Source: Balanoglossus misakiensis
Lineage: Eukaryota > Hemichordata
Length of the DNA: 64,000 nt
NCBI GenBank assembly: GCA_040954595.2
Contig: CM082580.2
Location: 930,001-994,000, forward strand
Direction: 5' to 3'
Position numbers and translations under genes: made by a program. This document shows positions 50,591 to 60,526 of this stretch, in pieces (position 1 is the first letter of the stretch; each line of letters opens with the position of its first letter). The notes beneath the pieces are model-generated. The model ran no database searches, was not told the DNA's origin, and saw only the letters and a list, made by a program, of their open reading frames with translations.

Positions 50591-52346
50591 AAAATCGACA
50601 ATATTTTGAGATTTTGCAAAGTTGAACATTTGTCATTTGTTGATGATTTTCACCCATGTTTTTTTTTTCAAAAATGGACGAACCCATGTTTTTTTTTTTC
50701 AAAAATCGACGAATTTTTGAAAATTTTGTTAAGTCGAAAATTTGTAATTTTTTTGATGATTTCCCCCCCCCCACGATTTTTTTTTTCAAAAATCGACGAA
50801 ATTTTGAGATTTTGCAAAGTTGAACATTTGTCATTTGTTGATGATTTTCACCCATGTTTTTTTTTTCAAAAATGGACGAACCCATGTTTTTTTTTTAAAA
50901 TCGACGAATTTTTCAAAATTTTGCAAAGTCGAAAATTTGTCATTTTTTTGATGATTTCCCCCCCCCACGATTTTTTTTTCAAAAATTGACGAAATTTTGA
51001 GATTTTGCAAAGTCGAAAATTTGTCATTTTTTGATGATTTTTACCCATGATTTTTTTTCAAAAATTGACGAAATTTTAAGATTTTGCTGTCGAAAATCTG
51101 TCTTTTTTTGACGATTTTACCCATGATTTTTTTCAGAAATCGACGAAATTTTGAGATTTTGCAAAGTCGAAACTTTGTCTTTTTTGATGATTTTCACTCA
51201 TTATTTTTTTCAAAAATCGACGAAATTTTCAGTTTTTGCAAAGTCGAAAATTTGTCATTTTTTGAAGATTTTCACCCGTTTTTTTTCAAAAATCGACGAA
51301 CCCATGATTTTTTTCAAAATCGACGAAATTTTGAGATTTTGCAAAGTCGAAAATTTGTCATTTGTTGATGATTTTCATCAGCTATAACCCATTTTTTTTT
51401 CAAAAATCGACGAATTTTTGAAAATTTTGCAAAGTCGAAAATTTGTCATTTTTTGATGATTTTCACCCATGATTTTTTTCAAAAATCGACGAAATTTTGA
51501 GATTTTGCAAAGTCGAACATTTTTCATTTATTGATGATTTTTACCCATGATTTTTTTTCAAAAATTGACGAAATTTTAAGATTGTGCAGTCGAAAATTTG
51601 TCATTTTTTGATGATTTTCACCCATTTTTTTTCAAAAATCGACGAAATTTTGAGTTTTTGCAAAGTCGAAAATTTGTCATTTTTTGAAGATTTTCACCCA
51701 TGTCTTTTTTTAAAATCGACGGACTTTTGAGATTTTGCAAAGTCGAAAATTTGTCATTTTTTGATGATTTTCACCCATGTTTTTTTTTCGACGAACCCAT
51801 GTTTTTTTTTCCAAAATCGACGATATTTTGAGATTTTGCAAAGTCGAAAATTTGTCATTTTTTTATGATTTCCCCCCCCCCCCCCACGATTTTTTTTTTC
51901 AAAAATCGACGAAAATCTCGAAGTTCTTGCAAAGTCGAAAATTTGTCATTTATTGATGATTTTTACCCATGATTTTTTTTCAAAAATTGACGAAATTTTA
52001 AGATTGTGCAGTCGAAAATTTGTCATTTTTTGATGATTTTCACCCATTTTTTTTCAAAAATCGACGAAATTTTGAGTTTTTGCAAAGTCGAAAATTTGTC
52101 ATTTTTTGAAGATTTTCACCCATGTCTTTTTTTAAAATCGACGGACTTTTGAGATTTTGCAAAGTCGAAAATTTGTCATTTTTTGATGATTTTCACCCAT
52201 GTTTTTTTTTCGACGAACCCATGTTTTTTTTTCCAAAATCGACGATATTTTGAGATTTTGCAAAGTCGAAAATTTGTCATTTTTTTATGATTTCCCCCCC
52301 CCCCACGATTTTTTTTTTCAAAAATCGACGAAAATCTCGAAGTTCT
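50590..52346 (+). repeat. Second C-homopolymer subfamily block
   Basis: This block matches 38,950-40,340 at an offset of about 11,634-11,639 bp. C runs lie at 50,763-50,772, 50,958-50,967, 51,872-51,885 and 52,294-52,304. The last two belong to a 422-bp tandem duplication that exists only in this block. Equivalent runs differ in length from those in the first block, as expected of unstable homopolymers. Confidence 0.85.
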
Positions 52347-52723
52347 TGCAAAGTCGAAAATTTGTCATTTTTTGATGATTTTCACCCATGATTTTTTTTA
52401 AAAATCGACGAACCCATACTTTTTTCAAAATCGACAAAATTTTGAGATTTTGCAGTCGAAAATTTGTCATTTTTCGATGATTTTCATCCATGTTTTTTTT
52501 CAAAAATCGACGAAATTTTGAGATTTTGCAAAGTCGAAAATTTGTCATTTTTTGATGATTTTCACCCATGATTTTTCTCAAAAATCGACGAAATTTAGAG
52601 ATTTTGCTAAGTCGAAAATTTGTCATTTTTTGATGATTTTCACCCATGATTTTTTTTTTTCAAAAATCGACAAAATTCCCATTTTTTGAAGATTTTCTCC
52701 CATGTTTTTTTTCAAAAATCGAC

Positions 52724-52812
52724 GAACCCATGATTTTTTTTCAAAATCGACGAAATTTTGAGATTTTGCAAAATCTCAATATTTCGTCGATTTTGAAAAA
52801 AATCATGGGTTC
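52724..52812. repeat. Palindromic inversion point of the satellite
   Basis: The plus-orientation array ends at gattttg (52,762-52,768) and the next base starts its own reverse complement, caaaatc (52,769-52,775). The arms of about 44-45 bp match with one substitution and one T-run indel and no spacer. From here the same satellite continues in the opposite orientation. Confidence 0.93.
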
Positions 52813-53700
52813 TTGCAAAATCTCAAAATTTCGTCGATTTTGAAAAAAATCATGGGTTCGTTGAATTTTGAAAAAAAAAACATGGATGAAAATCATCAAA
52901 AAATGACAAATTTTCGACTTTGCAAAATCTCAAAATTTCGTCGATTTTGGAAAAAAATCATGGGTTCGTCGATTTTTGCAAAAAATCATGGGTGAAAATC
53001 ATCAAAAAATGACAAATTTTCGACTTTGCAAAATCTCAAAATTTCGTCGAATTTGAAAAAAATCATGGGTTCTTGCAAAATCTCAAAATTTCGTCGATTT
53101 TGAAAACAATCATGGGTTCGTTGAATTGTGAAAAAAAACATGGATGAAAATCATCAAAAAATGACAAATTTTCGACTTTGCAAAATCTCAAAATTTCGTC
53201 GATTTTGAAAAAAAATTATGGGTTCGTCGATTTTTGAAAAAAAAAAATGGGTGAAAATCATCAAAATGACCAATGTTCGACTTTGCAAATCTCAAAATTT
53301 CGTCGATTTTTGAAATAAAAAATCATGGGCTATAGCTCATGAAAATCATCAACAAATGTCAAATTTTCAACTTTGCGAAATCTCAAAATATCGTCGATTT
53401 TTGAAAAAAAAACATGGGTTCGTCGATTTTGAAAAAAAAATCATGGGCTATAGCTCATGAAAATCATCAACAAATGTCAAATTTTCAACTTTGCGAAATC
53501 TCAAAATTTCGTCGATTTTGAAAAAAATTATGGGTTCGTCGATTTTTGAAAAAAATCATGGGTGAAAATCATCAAAAAATGACAAATTTTCGACTGCAAA
53601 ATCTCAAAATTTCGTCGATTTCGAAAAAAATCATGGGTTCGTCGATTTTTGAAAAAAAAAACATGGGTGAAAATCATCAAAAAATTACAAATTTTCGACT
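52769..53700 (-). repeat. Inverted 78-bp satellite, segment 1
   Basis: Units read in reverse (tttgcaaaatctcaaaatttcg, then a catgggtgaaaatcatc block). Units with catgggctatagctcatg at about 53,326 and 53,447 match, in reverse, the catcagctataaccc variant found only in the nearby C-run zones. The inverted arm therefore derives from local sequence. The segment ends at the 3-bp ACT flanking the inserted element. Confidence 0.92.
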
Positions 53701-54530
53701 TAGTGTGGTATGATGTGTATTCCCGTAGGATTTTTGTGCTAAAATTGATTTTTTTGCTGTTTTGGCTTCTACGGGGACCCAACTACCCGAAAATGATGGG
53801 GTGCAATTTTAAGGGCCCCTCCATCATATTTTTCTGGGGGGGGTACTTCCGTTTTGTGGTATGATGTGTATTCCCGTAGGATTTTTCTGCTAAAATTGAT
53901 TTTTTTTGCTGTTTGGCTTCAATGGGGACCCAACTACCCAAAAATCATGGGGTGCAATTTTTAGGGCCCCTCCATCAATTTTTTTCGGGGGGTCTCTTCT
54001 GTTTTGGTCACTCGAGGATATTTGTTCACCTATTTACTCTATCATCATGGGAATTTGGGCTACAATTAATTTGTTTTTGTTGTGTTTGCTTTGGAGGAGA
54101 CCAACCTGGCCAAAAATAATCGGGTGCAAATTATAGGGCCCCTCCATCATTTTTTATTTGGGGGGGGGCACTTCCATTTTGGCCACTCCGAAGTTGTTTG
54201 TTGGCCTATTTACTCCCTTCTCATAGAATATTTTGCTAAAAATATTATTTTTCTTTGATGTTTTGGTTTCAATGGGGCTCCACCAGAACTAAAATGATGG
54301 GGTTCAAATTTTTGGAACCTTCCATCATGTCTTGGGGGGGGGGAGGGTAATCATTTCTGTTTTGGCCACCCTGAAGATACTTATTCACCTATTTACTATA
54401 CGGTTAGTATTGTCGTGGTATTTCTTGCAATTTGGTTTGCTCCTTTGGCTTGAATGCAGACTGACTGCCGAAAAGTGATGGTGTGCAAAATGTTGGACCC
54501 CTTTACCACATTTTTTGGTGGGGGGGGGGG
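53701..54530 (+). repeat. Left inverted arm: G-run tandem units
   Basis: Units begin near 53,701, 53,852, 54,000, 54,165 and 54,350. Shared parts are cttcygttttg, tcacctatttac, a tttgctgttttggcttc segment, gatggggtgcaa and gggcccctccatca, closing with a run of 8-11 G. The first two units are almost identical and the inner ones progressively diverge. The 65-76 codon ORFs here are repeat artefacts. Confidence 0.8.
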
Positions 54531-54827
54531 TTCTCTATATTTGTTTTCGCCAACCCGTTGTAACAGTAGTTTTTTTTTATCTTAGATTTTTTCGTTTATT
54601 CTAAATTTAGTATACTAAGGTAAATTAAAACTCCTTTATATATAATAAAGTACATAATGTGTATTTTAGTTTATTTTCCGAGCTACAGTCCCATCTCATA
54701 AAATGGACCCTTGAGGCACCCTCCCTACCACGGACGGTGCAATAAACAACCCAAGAAGCATAACGATTCTTTTCTGATATCTTGGTATTCTCAATCATCA
54801 TTTTCACGAAACCCAGTTCTGTTTGAT

Positions 54828-55109
54828 CTACTCATCGCCAGTGTCGTTATCTTCAAGAACATTTCCCCCTGGTTTTCAGTCTCCACCATAGCATTTGCAG
54901 AGGGGAGTACATAGTAAATCATTCTTTGAGCAACTGCAACGTCCCCTACAACCTGCTTTGCAGCCACATTTGATAAGCTCTAGTACTGCCTTTGGTGCAG
55001 GGAGAGCAAGACATTTTACTGGATAAAACACGCCATTCTCCGATTTCCACCCATTCTTTTTGATTGGGGGAAGTTCAGGACAATTTGTTGCGTATGATTT
55101 ATCTCTCAT
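54828..55109 (-). pseudogene. CXC (tesmin/TSO1-like) cysteine-rich ORF with premature stop
   Basis: An ATG at 55,109 opens 77 codons ending at a TGA (54,878-54,876). The sequence includes GVFYPVKCLALPAPKAVLEL followed by an 8-Cys pattern C-x-C-x3-C-x3-C-x-C-x6-C-x3-C-x-C, which resembles the zinc-binding CXC motif. Proteins with this VxC-x-LPAP-xAVLELIKC-xC block are common in transposon-rich invertebrate genomes. After the TGA the same frame continues with KPGGNVLEDNDTGDE and a TAG at 54,828, which looks like the original acidic C-terminus. A stop codon also lies in frame shortly upstream of the ATG. I therefore read it as a decayed or exon-like fragment of a larger protein. It lies in the centre of the inverted-arm element. 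Confidence 0.65.
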
Positions 55110-55665
55110 TGTGATGAAGGGGTGGCACCCTTTTCACAGATCACGCAAATCTTATTTTTATCTACATATTAATTCTGTAGTTTATTGCAAAATGTCCTAA
55201 TAGCTATCGAACTGGAACGTAAAACGCTGCTTACGGTGCTAAGAAAATAGCCAATATGTATTTAGTAATAAAACTGAGATGTAGTTCACAGACTTGTTTT
55301 ATTTTCAGTAGTATTGAGCTACAAAATGAGCCAAATTTGATATTGTTAATGTTTACCAAAACAAGTTTTAGAAGTAAGACATAGTTCAAGGGCTTTTTAC
55401 AGCACTATTTTGCTATTGGCATGAAAATTTTGAAAATACTACTTTAAAATAGACAATACTTCAACTGATATGGCTTTATTTACGACAGTATTTAACTTTG
55501 AAATGAGTTCAACTGAATATCGTTTTAATACCCCAAAAAACAAGTGTTGATTAAAACGTACTTCAGAGTTTATGCACAGACTTATATCGATGAGAATTTT
55601 AGTACAATGGTAAATATCTCAGACATTGATTGTGCTACGAAAGAATAAACAACTCTTAACGAAAA
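55110..55665. other. Element interior, no further gene recognised
   Basis: This AT-rich sequence lies between the CXC ORF and the 36-bp palindrome. Loosely similar segments recur in it (acaagttttagaagtaagac / acaagtgttgattaaaacg, and several ctattttg-type stretches), hinting at an old diverged repeat. No ORF with a recognisable domain is present. Confidence 0.45.
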
Positions 55666-55701
55666 AGTTACCAGAATCATATGCATATGATTCTGGTAAC
55701 T
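55666..55701. repeat. 36-bp perfect palindrome
   Basis: The left half begins agttaccagaatcatatg and the sequence reads identically on both strands from 55,666 to 55,701, centred on atgcat with no spacer. To the right, ctcacggcccctcgggtg continues without a left-hand partner, so the palindrome may be the remains of a longer foldback element. Confidence 0.93.
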
Positions 55702-56029
55702 CACGGCCCCTCGGGTGTAATAAACGGCTGCTATGGCCCTCATGGCCAGGCAATAGGTGTTCACTATTTGGTATAGCCTAGTATACTATATTTTTGTAAA
55801 CCATAGAAAACATGAGTGTGGTGATGAGTTGGGTGGCGGTCCAAGGTGAGGGGAGGTATATTATGCTAAGTCCAAACCAGAGAGATATTTGTGGTTGATT
55901 TGTTAGTGTCAAAATTCAACTAAGTATATTTATAAAAATAAGATAGCGCTGTAGTATATATGACAACTGATACAAATGTAGGTAACTGATATGTTTACCC
56001 ATAAACCGTCTAATATTTAAGATTCCCAA
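55702..56029. other. Element interior right of the palindrome, nothing recognised
   Basis: This AT-rich stretch leads into the right inverted arm. No ORF, tandem repeat or RNA gene can be supported in it. Confidence 0.45.
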
Positions 56030-56836
56030 TATGTGGAGAGGCCCTAAAATTTGACCTCATTTTTGAGCAGTTAGGTCCCCATAGAAGTTAAAAAAAAAGA
56101 AATTGGAAGAAATCCTTTACAAATACACATGTCACACTATGAACAAATATCTCCAGGGCTGCTAAAACTAAAGTGACCCCCCCCCCCTGCAAGAAAATGT
56201 GATGGAGGGGTCCAACAAATTGATTTCCATCATTTTGGGGATGTTTATTCATCATTGAAACCAAAACAGCAAACAAAACAAATAACTATTAGCAAAAACT
56301 CCTACGAGAATACACGGTATAGGTGAACAAATACCGTTAAGATTGTCGGAATGTAAGTGCCCCCCCCCCACAAATGTAATAGAGGGGCCCTAAAATTTGC
56401 ATGTGATCTTTTGTGACCAGGTGTCAAAACAGCAAAAAAAAAATTCTTTAGCAGAAAATTCTACGAAAATGGAGTAGATAGGTGAATAAATATCTTCGGG
56501 GAGGCCAAAACAGGAGTGACGACCCCCCCCCCCCGAAAAAATATGATGGAGGGGCCCTAAAAATTGCACCCCATCATTTTCGGGTAGTTGGGTCCCCATA
56601 GAAGCCAAAACAGCAAAAAAATCAATTTTAGCACAAAAATCCTACGGGAATACACATCATACCACAAAACGGAAGTACCCCCCCCCCCCGAGAAAAATAT
56701 GATGGAGGGGCCCTTAAAATTTCACCCCATCATTTTCGGGTAGTTGGGTCCCAATAGAAGCCAAAACAGCAAAAAAATCAATTTTAGCACAACAATCCTA
56801 CGGGAGCTGTTTTTCATGACATACCATACCGCACTA
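56030..56836 (-). repeat. Right inverted arm: C-run tandem units
   Basis: These are reverse-orientation copies of the left-arm units, with C runs near 56,168, 56,350, 56,523 and 56,680. The outermost copy carries an insertion-like difference (agctgtttttcatgac) just inside the terminal repeat compared with the left end. The two outer units match the outer left units best. Confidence 0.8.
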
Positions 56837-59508
56837 ACTGCAAAATCTCAAAATTTGGTCGATTTTTGAAAAAAATCATGGTGAAAATCATCAAAAAATG
56901 ACAAATTTTTGATTTTGCAAAATCTCAAAATTTCGTCGATTTTGAAAAAAATTATGGGTTCGTCGATTTTTGAAAAAAAACATGGGTGAATTTTCGACTT
57001 TGCAAAATCTCAAAATTTCATCGATTTTGAAAAAAATCATGGGTTCGTTGATTTTTTAAAAAAACATGGGTGAATTTTCGACTTTGCAAAATCTCAAAAT
57101 TTCGTCGATTTGGAAAAAAAATCATGGGTTCGTTGATTTTTAAAAAAAAACATGGGTGAAAATCATCAAAAAATGACAAATTTTCGATTTTCCAAATCTC
57201 AAAAGTTCGCCGATTTTGAAAAAAAATCATGGGTTCGTCGATTGTTTAAAAAAAACATGGGTGAAAATCAACAAAATGACAAATTTTCGACTGCAAAATC
57301 TCAAAATTTCGTCGATTTTTGAAAAAAAAATCATTGGCTGTAGCTCATGAAAATCATCAACAAATGTCAAATTTTCAACTTTGCGAAATCTCAAAATATC
57401 GTCGATTTTTGAAAAAAAAACCATGGGTTCGTCGATTTTTGAAAAAAAACATGGGTGAAAATCAACAAAATGACAAATTTTCGACTTTGCAAAATGTCAA
57501 AATTTCGTAGATTTTGAAAAAAATTATGGGTTCGTCGATTTTTGAAAAAAATCATGGGTGAAAATCTTCAAAAAATGACAAATTTTCGACTGCAAAATCT
57601 CAAAATTTCGTCGATTTTCGAAAAAAAATAATGGGTGAAAATCATCAAAAAAATGACAAATTTTTGATTTTGCAAAATCTCAAAATTTCGTCGATTTTGA
57701 AAAAAAATCACGGGTTCGTCGATTTTTTAAAAAAACATGAGTGAAAACCATCAAAAAATGACAAATTTAAGACTGCAAAATCTTAAAATTTCGTCGACTT
57801 TTGAAAAAAAGCATGGGTTCGTTGATTTTTTAAAAAAACATGGGTGAAAATCATCAAAAATTTACAAATTTTCGACTGCAAAATCTCAAAATTTCGTCGA
57901 TTTTTGAAAAAAAAATCATGGGTGAAAATCCTCAAAAAAACGACAAATTTTTGATTTTGCAAAATTTCAAAATTTCGTCGATTTTGAAAAAAAATCATGG
58001 GTTCGTTGATTTTTTAAAAAAACATGGGTGAAAATCATCAAAAAATGAAAAATTTTCGACTTTGCAAAATCTCAAAATTTCGTCGATTTTGAAAAAAATT
58101 ATGGGTTCGTCGATTTTTGAAAAAAAATCATGGGTGAAAATCATCAAAAAATGACAAATTTTCGATTTTGCAAAATCTCAAAAGTTCGTCGATTTTGAAA
58201 AAAAATCATGGGTTCGTCGATTGTTTAAAAAAAACATGGGTGAAAATCAACAAAATGACAAATTTTCGACTGCAAAATCTCAAAATTTCGTCGATTTTTG
58301 AAAAAAAAATCATAGGCTATAGCTCATGAAAATCATCAACAAATGTCAAATTTTCAACTTTGCGAAATCTCAAAATATCGTCGATTTTTGAAAAAAAAAA
58401 CGGGTGAAAATCATCAAAAAATGACAAATTTTCGACTTTGCAAAATCTCAAAATTTCGTCGATTTTGAAAAAAAATATGGGTTCGTCGATTTTTGAAAAA
58501 AATCATGGGTGAAAATCATCAAAAAATGACAAATTTTCGACTGCAAATCTCAAAATTTCGTCGATTTTTGAAAAAAAATTATGGGTGAAAATCATCAAAA
58601 AAATGACAAATTTTTGATTTTGCAAAATCTCAAAAATCACGGGTTCGTCGATTTTGAAAAAAATCACGGGTTCGTCGATTTTTTAAAAAAACATGGGTGA
58701 AAACCATCAAAAAATGACAAATTTTCGACTGCAAAATCTCAAAATTTCGTCGATTTTTGAAAAAAAACATGCGTTCGTCGATTTCTGAAAAAAAAAATTT
58801 TTGATTTTGCAAAATCTCAAAAATCACGGGTTCGTCGATTTTGAAAAAAATCACGGGTTCGTCGATTTTTTAAAAAAACATGGGTGAAAACCATCAAAAA
58901 ATGACAAATTTTCGACTGCAAAATCTCAAAATTTCGTCGATTTTTGAAAAAAAACATGCGTTCGTCGATTTCTGAAAAAAAAAACATGGGTGAAAATCAT
59001 CAAAAAATGACAAATTTTTGATTTTGCAAAATCTCAAAATTTCGTCGATTTTGAAAAAAAATCACGGGTTCGTCGATTTTTTAAAAAAACATGGGTGAAA
59101 ACCATCAAAAAATGACAAATTTAAGACTGCAAAATCTCAAAATTTCGTCGACTTTTGAAAAAAAACATGGGTTCGTCGATTTTTGAAAAAAAAACATGGG
59201 TGAAAATCATCAAAAAATGAAACATTTTAGACTGCAAAATCTCAAAATTTCGTCGATTTTGAAAAAAATTATGGGTTCGTCGATTTTTAAAAAAAAATCA
59301 TGGGTGAAAATCATAAAAAAATGACAAATTTTCGAGTTTGCAAAATCTCAAAATTTCGTAGATTTTTGAAAAAAATCATGGGTGAAAATCATCAAAAAAT
59401 GAAAAATTTTCGACTTTGCATAATCTCAAAATTTCGTCGATTTTGAAAAAAATCATTGGTTCGTCGATTTTTGAAAAAAAAAACATCGGTGAAAATCACC
59501 AAAAAAAA
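56837..59508 (-). repeat. Inverted 78-bp satellite, segment 2
   Basis: The reverse-orientation satellite continues immediately after the element's ACT. Units are more divergent than in the main array, with frequent ttcgactgcaaaatc, gttcgtcgattttt and gaaaaccatcaaaaa forms, plus the ctatagctcatg variant near 58,315. A subrepeat with aaaaatcacgggttcg is tandemly duplicated around 58,620-58,980. The segment ends at a caccaaaaaaaaataggt boundary with non-satellite DNA. From about 57,252 onward it belongs to the 3.28-kb duplication. Confidence 0.9.
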
Positions 59509-60526
59509 ATAGGTATTTGACTCAGAGTAAACAAGATTGTGTAATTGATACATGTCAGAACGAGATAGAGATATCACGCGCTAAGTTCATGTTTAAGAAA
59601 TATTAAGATGACGTGTTCCTTTTATGACATAATACTTGACTAACGTATTAATAAGAGGTGGTGAAATTTGATATCACATTATTATCACCGGAGATCCGTG
59701 ACGGGAGTCAACGAGCATGGATAGAGTCGTGTAATTCTTACGTGTGACCAGTAATAAACCACAACTATTTGTGTTACTCGGAAAACTTGTTGAAAGTCTC
59801 GTTATGCCTCTCGTTAAGTTTACGATATGCCGGGTACCTCTCTCTGACTCTATGAATATGTTGGGTGGAGAAGGAGAGGGAGAGAATTTACACTCTCACC
59901 CTTCGGACGTGGCTGATTCCCCAAAGAAGCCCCGATGAGGTAAACGTCCGAAGGATGGCGGGCGTAACAAAACTACAGTGTTCGCAACATGACCTCAGGT
60001 CCGCCGCAGGTTTTGCATGTTACAGCAGAAAACGTCTCCGTCAGACCACTAAAAGTAATACCTTTAGGACATAAATTATTTATCTTGAAAGATATTGCTG
60101 TATGCAAATTTCATCTCCGGATTGCTATCGGCGAAACATACCGAGGCTGTCGTCGCTATAGTTGGGACCGACAGTCGAGACCCACATTGTATTGTAAGGA
60201 AAGTTTTAGACGCAACTTAATCAAAGCAGGTATAGTTAGCAGAGCAGATTAAGTTAGCAGAGGAGTGTCGGTATCGTCCACCGTAAACAGGTGTATTCCT
60301 ATCGGATTTCAAGCGACAGTCAATTCCACTGGTCATCGATGTTTTTCTCCAAGGTGTTTGAAATACGTCTGTTCGATAGAGTCGTTGTTCCAAAATATGC
60401 ACGGATGCACGGAATGCGACCACATCTGGTTGTTGACAACAAACTAAGGTAGATTATGACTATAATCCCAACTGTCTCCTGTGTGACACACTCCTGTTGT
60501 GATTATTGCTGGAATAGGCAATGTTT
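57252..60526. repeat. 3.28-kb tandem segmental duplication, copy 1
   Basis: The whole block (about 2.26 kb of inverted satellite plus about 1.02 kb of non-satellite DNA) is repeated next door, with an offset of 3,275 bp at the left growing to 3,278 bp at the right through small indels. Copy 1 ends at aatgttt and passes straight into aaaacatgggtg, the start of copy 2. The original sequence continues after copy 2, so the duplication is a simple head-to-tail event. Confidence 0.93.
59509..60526. other. 1-kb non-satellite segment, first copy; unrecognised
   Basis: This segment has balanced base composition, unlike the satellite around it, and may be a relic of what lay beside the array. It holds overlapping ORFs of 64, 69 and 87 codons on the plus strand (59,744-59,938, 59,865-60,074, 59,989-60,252) and 68 on the minus (60,217-60,423). 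None has a domain I recognise. An 11-bp inverted repeat, ccttcggacgt / acgtccgaagg, lies at 59,900-59,954. I do not call a gene here; a decayed exon or a transposon piece is possible. Confidence 0.5.

Larger units (their letters stand above)
14575..52768 (+). repeat. 78-bp AT-rich satellite array, about 38 kb
   Basis: The unit begins gattttgcaaagtcgaaaat and continues through a gtcatttttt / gatgattttcacccatga block, a T run and aaaatcgacgaaattttga; standard units are 78 bp. Many units carry an extra partial copy of about 30 bp (caacgaacccatga plus a T run), giving units of about 108 bp. I estimate roughly 450 units. Common variants are gtaatttttt, catttattaatga, a caaattcg change and T runs of 6-11. 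The plus strand is T-rich throughout. Because 78 equals 26 codons, the minus strand stays open for many units (MGENHQKMTNFRLCKISK and so on) and yields ORFs up to 164 codons. They have no start context, variation pattern or domain that suggests real proteins. Confidence 0.97.
53701..56836. mobile_element. DNA transposon-like element with tandem-unit inverted arms
   Basis: The ends are tagtgtggtatg (53,701) and its inverted counterpart cataccgcacta (ending 56,836), both next to ACT (53,698-53,700 and 56,837-56,839). Removing the element and one ACT restores ttttcgactgcaaaatc, a satellite form seen elsewhere in the window (for example at 53,588), so a 3-bp target duplication is well supported. 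The inverted arms (about 53,701-54,530 and 56,030-56,836) are each built from four or five diverged units of 150-190 bp ending in G or C runs. The middle holds a broken CXC-type ORF and a 36-bp palindrome but no recognisable transposase. It is probably non-autonomous; the superfamily is unclear. Confidence 0.8.

Noticed and set aside
14492-52647. Dozens of minus- and plus-strand ORFs of 60-164 codons across the 78-bp array
   Set aside because: They repeat one 26-residue translation because the unit length is divisible by three. There is no domain, start context or sign of coding constraint.
14575-52768. CRISPR-like array (regular short repeats)
   Set aside because: The whole unit is repeated with no variable spacers, the DNA is eukaryotic and there are no cas genes.
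53701-56836. CACTA (En/Spm) superfamily assignment from the cacta at the right end
   Set aside because: The orientation is reversed: the left end starts tagtg and the right end finishes cacta, so the terminal motif points the wrong way.
59900-59954. 11-bp stem with gatgag and cgaa motifs suggesting a hammerhead ribozyme
   Set aside because: The conserved core CTGATGA is not met (cccgatgagg) and helix layout is wrong.
59932-59975. Stretch ggtaaacg...ggcgggcgtaac resembling the 28S rRNA region near the R2 target
   Set aside because: Only about ten consecutive positions match, the flanks do not continue as rRNA, and it is probably chance.
59744-60423. Small genes in the 1-kb island and its copy
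   Set aside because: The overlapping ORFs have no recognised domain or splice model, and identity between copies only reflects the recent duplication.
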